Source: Deferribacteres bacterium (GTDB lineage: Bacteria; Zhuqueibacterota; Zhuqueibacteria; Zhuqueibacterales; Geothermadaptataceae). Taken from it: a stretch of 64,000 nt of DNA. Of this stretch, positions 42,401 to 49,712 are shown in pieces; the first letter of the stretch is position 1; each line of letters starts with the position of its first letter. The translations under genes and the position numbers were made by a program. A model generated the notes under the pieces. That model saw only the letters and a program-made list of their open reading frames with translations. It did not search any database and had not been told where the DNA came from. The DNA is taken from NCBI GenBank assembly GCA_020633675.1, contig JACKDE010000004.1:709111-773110 (forward strand), read 5' to 3'.

Positions 42401-45400
42401 CAAGGTCGGGCGAACCGACGACTTTGCGCGGTTCGTTGAGCGGGATGCGATACAAGCGCCAGCCTGCTGGATTGCCCTGACCTCCAGCGATAAGTGTCGT
42501 GTCCGGGCTAAACTTGTTCAAATCAAAAGAATATTCGAAATAATTGTTGGCCAGATCTGTGGTGCCGTTGCCATTTAAATCTTCAGTATCTGGCTCACGC
42601 GTGCCGTCATTTGCATTTGCTTCGGTACCGTTAATATGGTCGTAGTCATTGGACTGCGTTTGATAAAACCAGTTATCGTTACTGAAAGGTTCGAACGATT
42701 CCTTGGTGCCATTGTTGTTGATGTCCCAAAAGTCTCCGTTTGCTGCTGTCGCACGCGGATCGCCATCACCCATGCCGTCGAGACCGACATCTTCATCGTC
42801 GTCGAGCCGACCTTCCCGGATACCGCCGCGCAACTTGTCTTCGGTGTCGAATTTTTTATTGGGGATGACATCTTCTGAAATCTGTCCCAAATTGATGTGT
42901 AGCACGCCCACATCACCCCGAACCATGATTTCCAAAAACTTGCTTTCGGTCTGATCGAAAAAGCCTGGCGAGAGCGCCCGCATCACGCCGGCCCAGGATT
43001 CCTGCGGTGCAAAAGCGCCGTCGCTTTTCGGCGTAAATTGCATAGTCAGTACGTCCTGAGTAAAACCGGTTTGCGAATTGACTTCCTGATTCGGGTAAAT
43101 GTCGCGCTTGTCGACGCCGGAAAACGGGTTAAACCAAACCAAGCTGCCCATTTTTTCGACGCTGCGCTGATACTCGGCATCGATGTTTCCCGGAATATAC
43201 TCCACCGGTGCGGAAGCCAGCGTGTATGCCCGCCGATGCACACCCAGTGGCGTTGTGCGTTTTGCGCCTTCAAAGTCGTCGATATAGGCGACACCATTGT
43301 TGTCGTTGGTATCTTGACTGTTTAAGGTATTGGGATTCGGCAAAACCTGGGCAATTTCACCTTCAAAGTTCAGGCGCGATGGCTGGGTGGCATCAATGAT
43401 CGGCAGAGCATCCAGGGCTGTGGTCAGGAAATTCGGCTCAAATTTCAGCGAGGTGTTCAAATCCCAAACCAGGTTACGCATCGGGCCGGAGCCAACGCGT
43501 ACTTTTTGATCGAGCGTGCGCTCGTTGAGGTATAGCAGCGTACCGCCGAGGAACGAATCGCGGCCGAAACGGTACTCGGCGCGCGTCCCCAATATGGTCT
43601 TCTTCTGCAACTGGAAAAGCTGGTTGCGTTCGTATGTGATATCGACTTGCGCATTCGGCAGCGAGGCACGGCTATCGAGCACGTTGAGCGTACCCGACCA
43701 ATAATCGATGGTGTAACCTTGCCCGCGAACCAGCGGCTCGCCATTCAAAATGACCTCTTCCGAATCTTCGATGACATTGAAGCCGAGATTGTAATTTGTG
43801 CTGGCGCTGGTCGAAGTGAACTCAAAATAGAAATTGCTGTTCTGGGTAATCCAGCGCTGACTGGTGGTATCATAAATGGCGGGCTCGAAATCGTCCTGAT
43901 CCAACAAAGATGGCTCGGCAGTTCCACCGATGATCACATCTTCGCGCGGATCGAATGGTCGCAGGTAGGGCAAAATCAGTTCGCCGCGCGCCCAGTTGAT
44001 GACGTTCGGATCGTCGTCGAGCTTTCCGTCGGGTTGCAGGTTCCCCGAAACATCGCGCGTATCGAGTCCAAAAATCTTTAAAAATGAATCCGCTCCCTGG
44101 CTTTCATCATCTGTGCCTGCGCCTTGCGCCTTTTTAAAGATTTTGATCTCAAAGCCTTCTTTGTCAATGTTGCGCGAGCCGAGGTAGTAGACGTTTTTCC
44201 ATTCCAGATTCCAGGTATTTTTGTAACTCGGCTGCGGACTTTGCGCTTTGATAATTTTCAAAAAGATCGGCAGGTTGCTGGTAAAATCGTAATCGATGTC
44301 CCCTACCTTGCGCAGCGATGAATCTTCATACGCCACCGCCAGCACTTCGTCTTCGTTGAGCGGCTGATTCATCACTATGTAACCGAGATTGTTCTCGATG
44401 AAGTAATCCCGATCCGGCTCCAGGCGAATAAAATGCCCGCGATAATACTCCTTTTCGGTGCGGCTGGTATCAGCCTGGTTGGCCGGGTTCGGTAATGCGA
44501 AGCCCTGGATGGCCTCAGGCTTTTCCTGATAGCCTGGCAGCGATTTGTAAATTTCGATACGCCGGATGGCAATCGCAGGGTTGTAGATGTGTTGCCACTT
44601 GAAAGCGTACTGGCGATACTGGTCGCGATGTTCGTCGCTGAGGAAAAAGTAGGTGTAGCGACGAAATTCATAATCGCGAATCTGGCGCTGGTTGCCGGTA
44701 GCGCCGCCGCCAGCCGTCAGCTTCTGGCTTTCGCCTTTTTCCTGACTGGCGATGGTGGTCAAATGCAAATCACCGAGCTGCATGTCCATTTTAACGCCGA
44801 AAAGGCCCGTGCTTTTGCCGCTGAAGGTCACGAAACGGGTTGCCGGCAACGACAGCGAGATATTGCCCGCCTCGATGCTTTGAATAACTTCGTCTTCGAA
44901 GCCTTTATAATTGAGCTTAATATTGTTTTCAAAGTCAAGGGTACGCTCTGAATCCTGGTCGACATTGACAGTGACTTTCTCGCCAATTTTACCGGTGACG
45001 GTGAAGCGCTGGGTCTGATTCATTTTAAAATTGGTATTCGAACCCTGCGCGATCGAAGTCTTCACTTCGCTGCGATTTTCATTTCGAAAACCGCCGTCGA
45101 TACGAATTTCGCCCTGCACGTTCAAACCGACCCGGTCGCCACCGAAGATTTTTTGAAACGCGCGACTTTTGATCTCCACCGGGATTTCAATATTGAGCCC
45201 ACCACTGCCGCTGCGCCTCGTTTTTGCGGCAAATAGACTTTGCAGCGTTGCCTCCCGCCACATTTTGTGGCGATTGTGCTCAACACTCAATGCCATGTAT
45301 TCGGAAAGTGGAATCGTGCGCGACTGGCGCACCAGACTGCCGTTCACAGATTCATTCGCAATGACATAGGTGGAGGTTGAATCGAGCGCTACTTTGCGCA

Positions 45401-45662
45401 TCCAGCCGCTTGGCCGGCTCAGCAATGTGCCGGAAAAACCGGACAGAGACATGCCCTGCCAGCGATCTTCCGGAAACAGTTCAGCACGCCGGTCAATGCC
45501 CAACTGAATCCGCAAGCCCGGGCCTTCCTGTACGCCAAGAGCTGGCTCCTGCGCAAAAATCTGCTGACCCGAAAAGAGCAGGCTGCAGAAAAAAGACGAA
45601 AAAATAACTGGAAATTTGCGGGACAAACGTACTCCGCAGATTTGTGGGATGCTGAAGCTCAT
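39453..45662 (-). CDS. sprA: SprA/Sov-type outer-membrane translocon of the type IX secretion system
   Basis: A protein of about 2,069 residues with a signal peptide (ending IFAQEP). SprA-type repeats follow, such as GLNVQGEIRIDGGFRNENRSEVKTS and GKIGEKVTVNVDQDSE, and aromatic-terminated beta strands run throughout. Its size fits the 36-strand barrel that forms the export pore of type IX secretion in Bacteroidota. Near the C terminus is a low-complexity insert rich in R, P, G and then E, D, K (around the GRRRTPPG repeats). A frame extension to 45728 would add 22 residues before the signal; the methionine at 45662 gives the better signal peptide, though neither has a strong ribosome binding site. 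Confidence 0.9.
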   Translation of the reverse strand: MSFSIPQICGVRLSRKFPVIFSSFFCSLLFSGQQIFAQEPALGVQEGPGLRIQLGIDRRAELFPEDRWQGMSLSGFSGTLLSRPSGWMRKVALDSTSTYVIANESVNGSLVRQSRTIPLSEYMALSVEHNRHKMWREATLQSLFAAKTRRSGSGGLNIEIPVEIKSRAFQKIFGGDRVGLNVQGEIRIDGGFRNENRSEVKTSIAQGSNTNFKMNQTQRFTVTGKIGEKVTVNVDQDSERTLDFENNIKLNYKGFEDEVIQSIEAGNISLSLPATRFVTFSGKSTGLFGVKMDMQLGDLHLTTIASQEKGESQKLTAGGGATGNQRQIRDYEFRRYTYFFLSDEHRDQYRQYAFKWQHIYNPAIAIRRIEIYKSLPGYQEKPEAIQGFALPNPANQADTSRTEKEYYRGHFIRLEPDRDYFIENNLGYIVMNQPLNEDEVLAVAYEDSSLRKVGDIDYDFTSNLPIFLKIIKAQSPQPSYKNTWNLEWKNVYYLGSRNIDKEGFEIKIFKKAQGAGTDDESQGADSFLKIFGLDTRDVSGNLQPDGKLDDDPNVINWARGELILPYLRPFDPREDVIIGGTAEPSLLDQDDFEPAIYDTTSQRWITQNSNFYFEFTSTSASTNYNLGFNVIEDSEEVILNGEPLVRGQGYTIDYWSGTLNVLDSRASLPNAQVDITYERNQLFQLQKKTILGTRAEYRFGRDSFLGGTLLYLNERTLDQKVRVGSGPMRNLVWDLNTSLKFEPNFLTTALDALPIIDATQPSRLNFEGEIAQVLPNPNTLNSQDTNDNNGVAYIDDFEGAKRTTPLGVHRRAYTLASAPVEYIPGNIDAEYQRSVEKMGSLVWFNPFSGVDKRDIYPNQEVNSQTGFTQDVLTMQFTPKSDGAFAPQESWAGVMRALSPGFFDQTESKFLEIMVRGDVGVLHINLGQISEDVIPNKKFDTEDKLRGGIREGRLDDDEDVGLDGMGDGDPRATAANGDFWDINNNGTKESFEPFSNDNWFYQTQSNDYDHINGTEANANDGTREPDTEDLNGNGTTDLANNYFEYSFDLNKFSPDTTLIAGGQGNPAGWRLYRIPLNEPRKVVGSPDLGLTEYIRLWVNGADAETQISIAEINLVGNEWRELNREDEQLAVAVINTHENPEYIQPPGVQGVRDRITQVQAREQSLVLKVNNLVPDTLVMAQKSFFEAQNYIHYARMRMFVYANDFTGQHMLPTVGSEPVEADTMNSDIVFFIRFGTNEQNYYEFRELVFSGDGTTTGAWNPRNEMDIPLSELTNLKFSEAYLNYLTRLDSLQYFEQQIGPTKWYRIKGEPSLTNVRVLYAGVENLGKLSSIPFTGEVWLNELRLSDVEKEKGIAMRARMDLGLSDFISVNAEVNRQDADFHNVGTRFGTGDNRTATSLNGNVKLDKLLPKSWGISLPLTLNYSESQSTPKYAPGKDILITDNTPQDEVDASRSTNVQKGFGLSFNKTTRSKNFFVKHTLDNVRASVSQTVAEQTSPTVESSARSAWAGNFDYSLQFGQKTFVQPFKFLSGLPLLKSVGETKLYYLPRNFNGKVAGNLSKTNSLTRLGAATNVYTYDLTRSYSTNVKIFENLSGSFARNWRGDARESGWMGLFNGDIVDLSKGQNLNADYSPQFFNWLNNKVSYSSNYRYTNNITNQRTGRSAGTSTNLSANMTLKFSQLFKSTPSQGATTRRRTPPGRRRTPPGQRQGEEQNKDDAEKDKAEEDTEASEEKPKGRSINPLDAIKFIGKALSNFRDISLTASRRKNISNIGLEEGDPTFEYMLGFTSDPGLGTVADVATNTFTENITESFGASTGLQLSRNFDLTLRFTHDEQRNATTQVTGNYSDSWLKLGDFNLPFPEWTLSISGLEKLKLFSVFAKSITASHNFTGKRSIVWKSDRDQTTKEDFSISFRPLLKVSISWHNGMQTNFQIDRTRGFNNTFNPIFIDDFLELRQVGGQRSTQQNISFSTNYSKRGGLKIPFFKNPLNNTIDFSVTFNMNSTINESIRGESNEYVVSSERSSWTFEPRVTYSFSNRVRGGTHFQIGKTKSTLAGDVSIKEFGIDVNISIRGQ

Positions 45663-46338
45663 TATCCTGTTGGTGACAGTCGTTTTATTCGAATTTACAG
45701 AACAAGGCAAGCGGAAAAGACTGAACATCCGCCAGTCATGAATTCATTGCCATCGCGAAGCCGCAAACGCCCTGAGTTCTGCAAAATTCATTTCAATTGC
45801 TTTAACTACCGTAACAATCTGCCGATATTGAGCTCCAATTTTGAAAAGAAGTCGTTTTGAAGAAGGGAAAACTTAACCAAATCGCCCTGAAAAGGCAAGC
45901 GAAATTTGTGCGATCCTGTTTTGATCACATCGCGAATGTAAGCTTCATATTGCGAACATGCTTGCTGCGCTGGCGGCGCTATAGTACAAACTCACACCGG
46001 CTGCGCAAGTTCCCAACCTGGCAGCATGAATGATTTGTTCAAAAGATAAAGGCATGCGCAGGTGTTTGAGTAAAAGAAAATGCGTGCAACATTGAAGATG
46101 GGACATCACAGGCAGCGTTGTCGCCTGATCGCTTTAAAGAGTGATCAGCACTGACACATCTCGCTTAATCTTGCACCCGACATTGTTCTCTGCAGCCGAA
46201 CGGCAGCATGTGATGCCTGCCGAGTCAAAAGCACGCTTCCGGACGGCACCAGTAAGGGTACTCCGTCTCAAAGCATTTTGAAATCAACGGTTGGTTCAAC
46301 ATCTTTTGATTGAACCAATCATTCGCAAAGGAGCCAAA
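45663..46338. other. Long divergent intergenic region, structured leader before terC
   Basis: No gene is seen in 676 bases. Two hairpins lie on the terC side: arms CTGATCGCT/AGTGATCAG near 46117-46140, and a 9-bp stem TTGGTTCAA (46291-46299) with its complement (46310-46318) ending 20 bases before the terC start. The second could modulate terC translation. Consensus elements of the manganese-sensing yybP-ykoY riboswitch, often found before terC, were looked for and not found. Confidence 0.4.
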
Positions 46339-47085
46339 ATGGAATGGATTGCTGATCCCCAGGCATGGATCGCACTCGCAACGCTCACAGCTTTGGAAAT
46401 CGTGCTCGGTATCGACAACATCATTTTTATTGCCATCCTGGCCAGCAAGCTGCCAAAAGAGCAGCAGCCACGCGCACGCACTCTGGGCCTTGGCCTGGCC
46501 ATGCTGACGCGCATTGCGCTGCTGTTTTCGCTGACGCTGATCATGCGGCTGACCAATCCGTTTTTTACGATTCTCGGTGCCGCCATTTCCGGTCGCGATC
46601 TGATCTTGATCATCGGCGGGTTATTTCTCTTGAGCAAAAGCACACTCGAAATTCACGATAAACTGGAGGGCGAGGAACACCACTGCGGCGGCAAGGCTGC
46701 AGTCTCATTCGTCGGCGTGCTGGTGCAAGTCGCGCTGCTCGATATCGTTTTTTCACTGGATTCGGTGATCACGGCCATCGGTCTGGTGCAACACATCGAG
46801 ATCATGATAATCGCCATTGTCATCGCCGTGATTTTCATGATGATCTTCGTCAATTCCATCAGCACTTTTGTCGAGCGCCATCCGACCATCAAAATCCTGG
46901 CACTCAGTTTTCTGCTGTTAATCGGCTTTACCCTTATCGGCGAGGGATTCGATCTGCACATCCCGAAAGGCTATGTCTACTTCGCCATGGCCTTTTCGGT
47001 GTTCGTGGAAATGCTGAATCTGCGCTTGCGCAAAGTCAGCGCTGAGCCACTGTCGCTGCGCAAAAAAATGGCCAATCAACAATAG
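46339..47085 (+). CDS. terC: TerC family integral membrane protein
   Basis: A 248-residue protein with seven to eight helices. It shows the paired TerC motifs EIVLGIDNIIFIA and DIVFSLDSVITAIG with membrane-embedded acidic residues. TerC proteins are linked to tellurite resistance and, in characterised cases, to manganese export that supports metalation of exported proteins. A histidine-containing loop (EGEEHHCGGK) lies between the halves. AGGAG precedes the ATG at 46339; an in-frame codon at 46291 is less likely because the leader hairpin overlaps it. The nitrilase gene follows after 24 bases. Confidence 0.92.
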   Translation: MEWIADPQAWIALATLTALEIVLGIDNIIFIAILASKLPKEQQPRARTLGLGLAMLTRIALLFSLTLIMRLTNPFFTILGAAISGRDLILIIGGLFLLSKSTLEIHDKLEGEEHHCGGKAAVSFVGVLVQVALLDIVFSLDSVITAIGLVQHIEIMIIAIVIAVIFMMIFVNSISTFVERHPTIKILALSFLLLIGFTLIGEGFDLHIPKGYVYFAMAFSVFVEMLNLRLRKVSAEPLSLRKKMANQQ

Positions 47086-47109
47086 TGTTTTCCTGAAAGG
47101 AACGCGTCA

Positions 47110-48051
47110 ATGCCCACAGCCGCACCAAAGACCGTTCGTGTCGCGGTCGTGCAGGCCCATTCGGTTTTGCTCGATCTGCCAGCCACGCTCGCGAAAGCAG
47201 ACATGTTGATCAAGCAGGCAGCCAGCGAGGGCGCACGCATCATCGTCTTTCCCGAAGCATTTATCGGCGGCTATCCGCGCGGACTCGGATTTGGCACAAT
47301 CGTGGGCAGCCGCGCGCCGGAAGGCAAGGCGCTTTTTGCGCGCTACCATGACAGCACTGTTGCCGTTCCGGGCCCTGTGATCGCTCAACTTGGCCAGGTC
47401 GCGCGTCAGGCAAAAGCCCATCTTGTAATGGGAATTGTTGAAAAAGATGCAATGCATCCACATGGCACCTTGTATTGCACGATTCTCTATTTCGGTCCGT
47501 ACGGTGCGCTGTTGGGCAAGCATCGAAAGCTCAAACCGACAGCATCGGAACGCATCATTTGGGGAGAGGGGCAAATGCCGCCGTCGGTGGTGGAAACTGA
47601 ATTCGGCAGGCTGGGCGGATTGATTTGCTGGGAAAACTACATGCCGCTGGCGCGCATGGCGCTGTACCAGCAGGGCATCGATCTCTATGTGGCGCCAACG
47701 GCAGACAACCGCGAAAGTTGGCAGGCAACCATTCGCCACATTGCCTGCGAAGGCCGCTGCTTTGTGCTGGCGTGCAATCAGTTTATCGAAAAAAAAGATT
47801 ATCCGCCCGAACTGCAACGCTGGCCTGAACTCCAAGCTGTCTCCGAACCATTCTGCCGTGGTGGCAGCGCCATCATCGATCCGTCAGGCGAATATCTGGC
47901 CGGGCCTGTGTGGGATAAAGAAGATATTTTGCTGGCTGAATTGGATTTGGAACTGTTGGTAAAAAGCCGGTTTGATTTCGATGTGACGGGCCATTATGCA
48001 CGGCGGGATCTTTTTCAATTCGCGGTATCGGATGCGCAGACAAAAAAATAG
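47110..48051 (+). CDS. Nitrilase / carbon-nitrogen hydrolase
   Basis: A 313-residue cytoplasmic enzyme with the Glu-Lys-Cys triad: E49 in VFPEAFIGGYPRG, K140 in KHRKLKPT and C173 in GGLICWENYMPL. The GGYPRG and CWENYMPL segments are characteristic of true nitrilases (branch 1), which hydrolyse organic nitriles or cyanide to acids or amides and ammonia, rather than of amidases. The exact nitrile is unknown. It is probably co-transcribed with terC; AAAGGA lies eight bases before the ATG. Confidence 0.92.
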   Translation: MPTAAPKTVRVAVVQAHSVLLDLPATLAKADMLIKQAASEGARIIVFPEAFIGGYPRGLGFGTIVGSRAPEGKALFARYHDSTVAVPGPVIAQLGQVARQAKAHLVMGIVEKDAMHPHGTLYCTILYFGPYGALLGKHRKLKPTASERIIWGEGQMPPSVVETEFGRLGGLICWENYMPLARMALYQQGIDLYVAPTADNRESWQATIRHIACEGRCFVLACNQFIEKKDYPPELQRWPELQAVSEPFCRGGSAIIDPSGEYLAGPVWDKEDILLAELDLELLVKSRFDFDVTGHYARRDLFQFAVSDAQTKK

Positions 48052-48082
48052 CCGATCCGGGTGAGCTCCCAAAATCGGCTAT
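48042..48082 (-). terminator. Terminator of the PorD-like gene
   Basis: A 9-bp perfect stem (ATAGCCGAT at 48048-48056 with its complement at 48074-48082) is followed on the minus strand by seven T residues. It overlaps the end of the convergent nitrilase gene and may stop both transcripts. Confidence 0.78.
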
Positions 48083-48104
48083 CAAAAAATCGTGGTTATT
48101 ATCG

Positions 48105-48971
48105 TCAGTTCAAAAACTCCGCATAATACTCTTCATGTTCGGGATCGAGTTGGGACAATGTCTTGATCGGCTTGATGTTATCAGTACCTTTAAACATCTC
48201 GCAAATGGTGCGAAAATGAGCGCTGATGAAATCTTTTGCGGCTTGTAAATCGTAATCCGTGGCCAGCACATCGCGCAGCATGGTAACGGCTTTTGCAACA
48301 TTCTCACGCGCTGCTTTCTTATCCTCTTCGTACACCGCCAATCCATAAAAATAATAGTCTTTCATTTCGCGAAACAGCTTGTAGTTTTCGCCATCGATCA
48401 GCTTCATCAAGTCATCCCTGCGATCCCAGCCACGCACAAAGCGATCAAACAGTCCGAGCTTTACGGCGTTACGTGCTTTGGTGATGTATGGATCGCCCTG
48501 CAAATAGCCCAGCTTGTCAAATTCACCGGCAATCACCAGGTACATATAAAAATCGAGCAGAAGCTTCAGCGAATCATGCTGACCGTCGTGCTGCAATTCC
48601 TGGTCTTCCTGAAAGGCGAACAATGCGCGCTCGTCAACATACTGCACGTCCGGCCCGGAAACCACCACGCTGCAGCGATAGCGGTCTTCAATGTTGGATG
48701 GCTGATCTTCGAGAAAAAGCTGGATGTGCATATTAAATGGCGGGAAGTCTTGCTCTTCGATCCATTCGTATTCGTTGAGGTACTTGTGAACTTTCTCCTG
48801 AAAGTCTTTCATTTTTTCTTGCTTGATCAGCGGCAGCTTTTCCAATACAACATCGACACTGATATTGACCTTGCCTTCAAGCATCCGTGGATGGGCATTC
48901 GCTGCGGCAGCCCCCAAAAAGGTCAGGCATGCCAGCAAAATATATCCGGAAAAGGTGCGTTTGCACAACAT
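48105..48971 (-). CDS. porD: DUF4835 / PorD-like type IX secretion accessory protein
   Basis: A 288-residue exported protein (signal MLCKRTFSGYILLACLTFLGAAAANA). The pattern follows the DUF4835 family. An N-terminal segment contains FNMHIQLFLED, the middle has LLLDFYMYLVIAGEFDKLGYLQGDPYITKARNAV, and a late helix pair includes YGLAVYEEDKKAAR. It ends in ICEMFKG and LSQLDPEHEEYY. In Bacteroidota this family is annotated as PorD, a type IX secretion component whose exact role is unsettled. GAGG is eight bases before the ATG at 48971, and a TTGACA-N17-TATATT promoter lies just upstream. A longer open frame to 49394 has no signal or motif and is rejected. Confidence 0.78.
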   Translation of the reverse strand: MLCKRTFSGYILLACLTFLGAAAANAHPRMLEGKVNISVDVVLEKLPLIKQEKMKDFQEKVHKYLNEYEWIEEQDFPPFNMHIQLFLEDQPSNIEDRYRCSVVVSGPDVQYVDERALFAFQEDQELQHDGQHDSLKLLLDFYMYLVIAGEFDKLGYLQGDPYITKARNAVKLGLFDRFVRGWDRRDDLMKLIDGENYKLFREMKDYYFYGLAVYEEDKKAARENVAKAVTMLRDVLATDYDLQAAKDFISAHFRTICEMFKGTDNIKPIKTLSQLDPEHEEYYAEFLN

Positions 48972-49011
48972 ATCACAATCCTCAATCAAAATAGAACCGC
49001 CATTTTCGAAA

Positions 49012-49040
49012 AATATAGCAAGGTGAAACACGCATGTCAA
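49012..49040 (-). promoter_or_regulatory. Consensus-like sigma-70 promoter of the PorD-like gene
   Basis: On the minus strand TTGACA (49035-49040), a 17-base spacer and TATATT (49012-49017) match the sigma-70 consensus at 11 of 12 positions. It lies 41 bases before the ATG at 48971 and so drives the PorD-like gene separately from the upstream pair. Confidence 0.75.
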
Positions 49041-49110
49041 GCGAATTAGCCTGTGCTGTCTTTTCAACTCTACCCGCTGACCAATGCACGTGAGTAAATC
49101 TTCGGCTTGC

Positions 49111-49695
49111 TCAGCTTGCAATCGCCATGCGAAAACAATGTGCAAAAAGCAAATGCCACTCCAATCTTTGCACGCGCTGGCATAGCTGTTCATCTGCCGA
49201 ACCGGTATGATAGCTCGATTCACATAAATCGACAAACGCCGCGGCTTCCCAGCTTCTTTGACGACGCAGCAATGCAGCCGCTTCACTGCTTGTATCCGCC
49301 GCCAGCTCTGCCGCGCCCTGGCACAACTCATTGTAAATGGCATGCTGCCCCACCCGGTTGAACCAGTATTTGCTGTTCCAAAAATCCGGTTCACGGCGAT
49401 GCACCATAGCGTGCCAATAGCTTCCTTCCCTTGTGTCGATGGACTGACAGATGAGATGCGACCGGTCGATAAAATTGTGAAAAAGCCACAATCCGCTTAT
49501 ACATGCCCGGGCTGCAACCTGATCAACGACCTGGTGCGGTGCAAAAAGCGCTGCGACGCTTGCACTCTCCAGCGTAGGCTCCTTCTGCTTTGCCGGCTTA
49601 CCCGGCCCGAGCGGCATGAGTGTTTCGGTGTCAAACAGAGCAGCCAAATGAGGCGGATAGTTGGTGTTTTCAAAAATTTCCTGCAGAGTAGCCAT
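49111..49695 (-). CDS. Conserved hypothetical protein (YWHAMxHRREPDFxNxKYW motif)
   Basis: A 194-residue cytoplasmic protein with no signal or membrane segment. The centre holds a dense conserved-looking block, SYWHAMVHRREPDFWNSKYW, followed by FNRVGQH, rich in histidine, arginine and tryptophan. I recall similar blocks in uncharacterised proteins of several environmental phyla but cannot name the family or its activity. The histidines and the D/E residues would suit metal binding (inference). GGAG lies six bases before the ATG. It follows the PafA-like gene by 17 bases and may be co-transcribed with it. Confidence 0.75.
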   Translation of the reverse strand: MATLQEIFENTNYPPHLAALFDTETLMPLGPGKPAKQKEPTLESASVAALFAPHQVVDQVAARACISGLWLFHNFIDRSHLICQSIDTREGSYWHAMVHRREPDFWNSKYWFNRVGQHAIYNELCQGAAELAADTSSEAAALLRRQRSWEAAAFVDLCESSYHTGSADEQLCQRVQRLEWHLLFAHCFRMAIAS

Positions 49696-49712
49696 GCTTT
49701 GCTCCGAACAAA

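Noticed and set aside
46000..46338. yybP-ykoY manganese riboswitch before terC
   Set aside because: Searched by eye because it is common there, but the conserved loop sequences are not present.
48972..49394. In-frame extension of the PorD-like gene to 49394
   Set aside because: The extension overlaps the neighbouring gene at 49111-49695 on the same strand, shows no domain, and the start at 48971 has both a signal peptide and a ribosome binding site.
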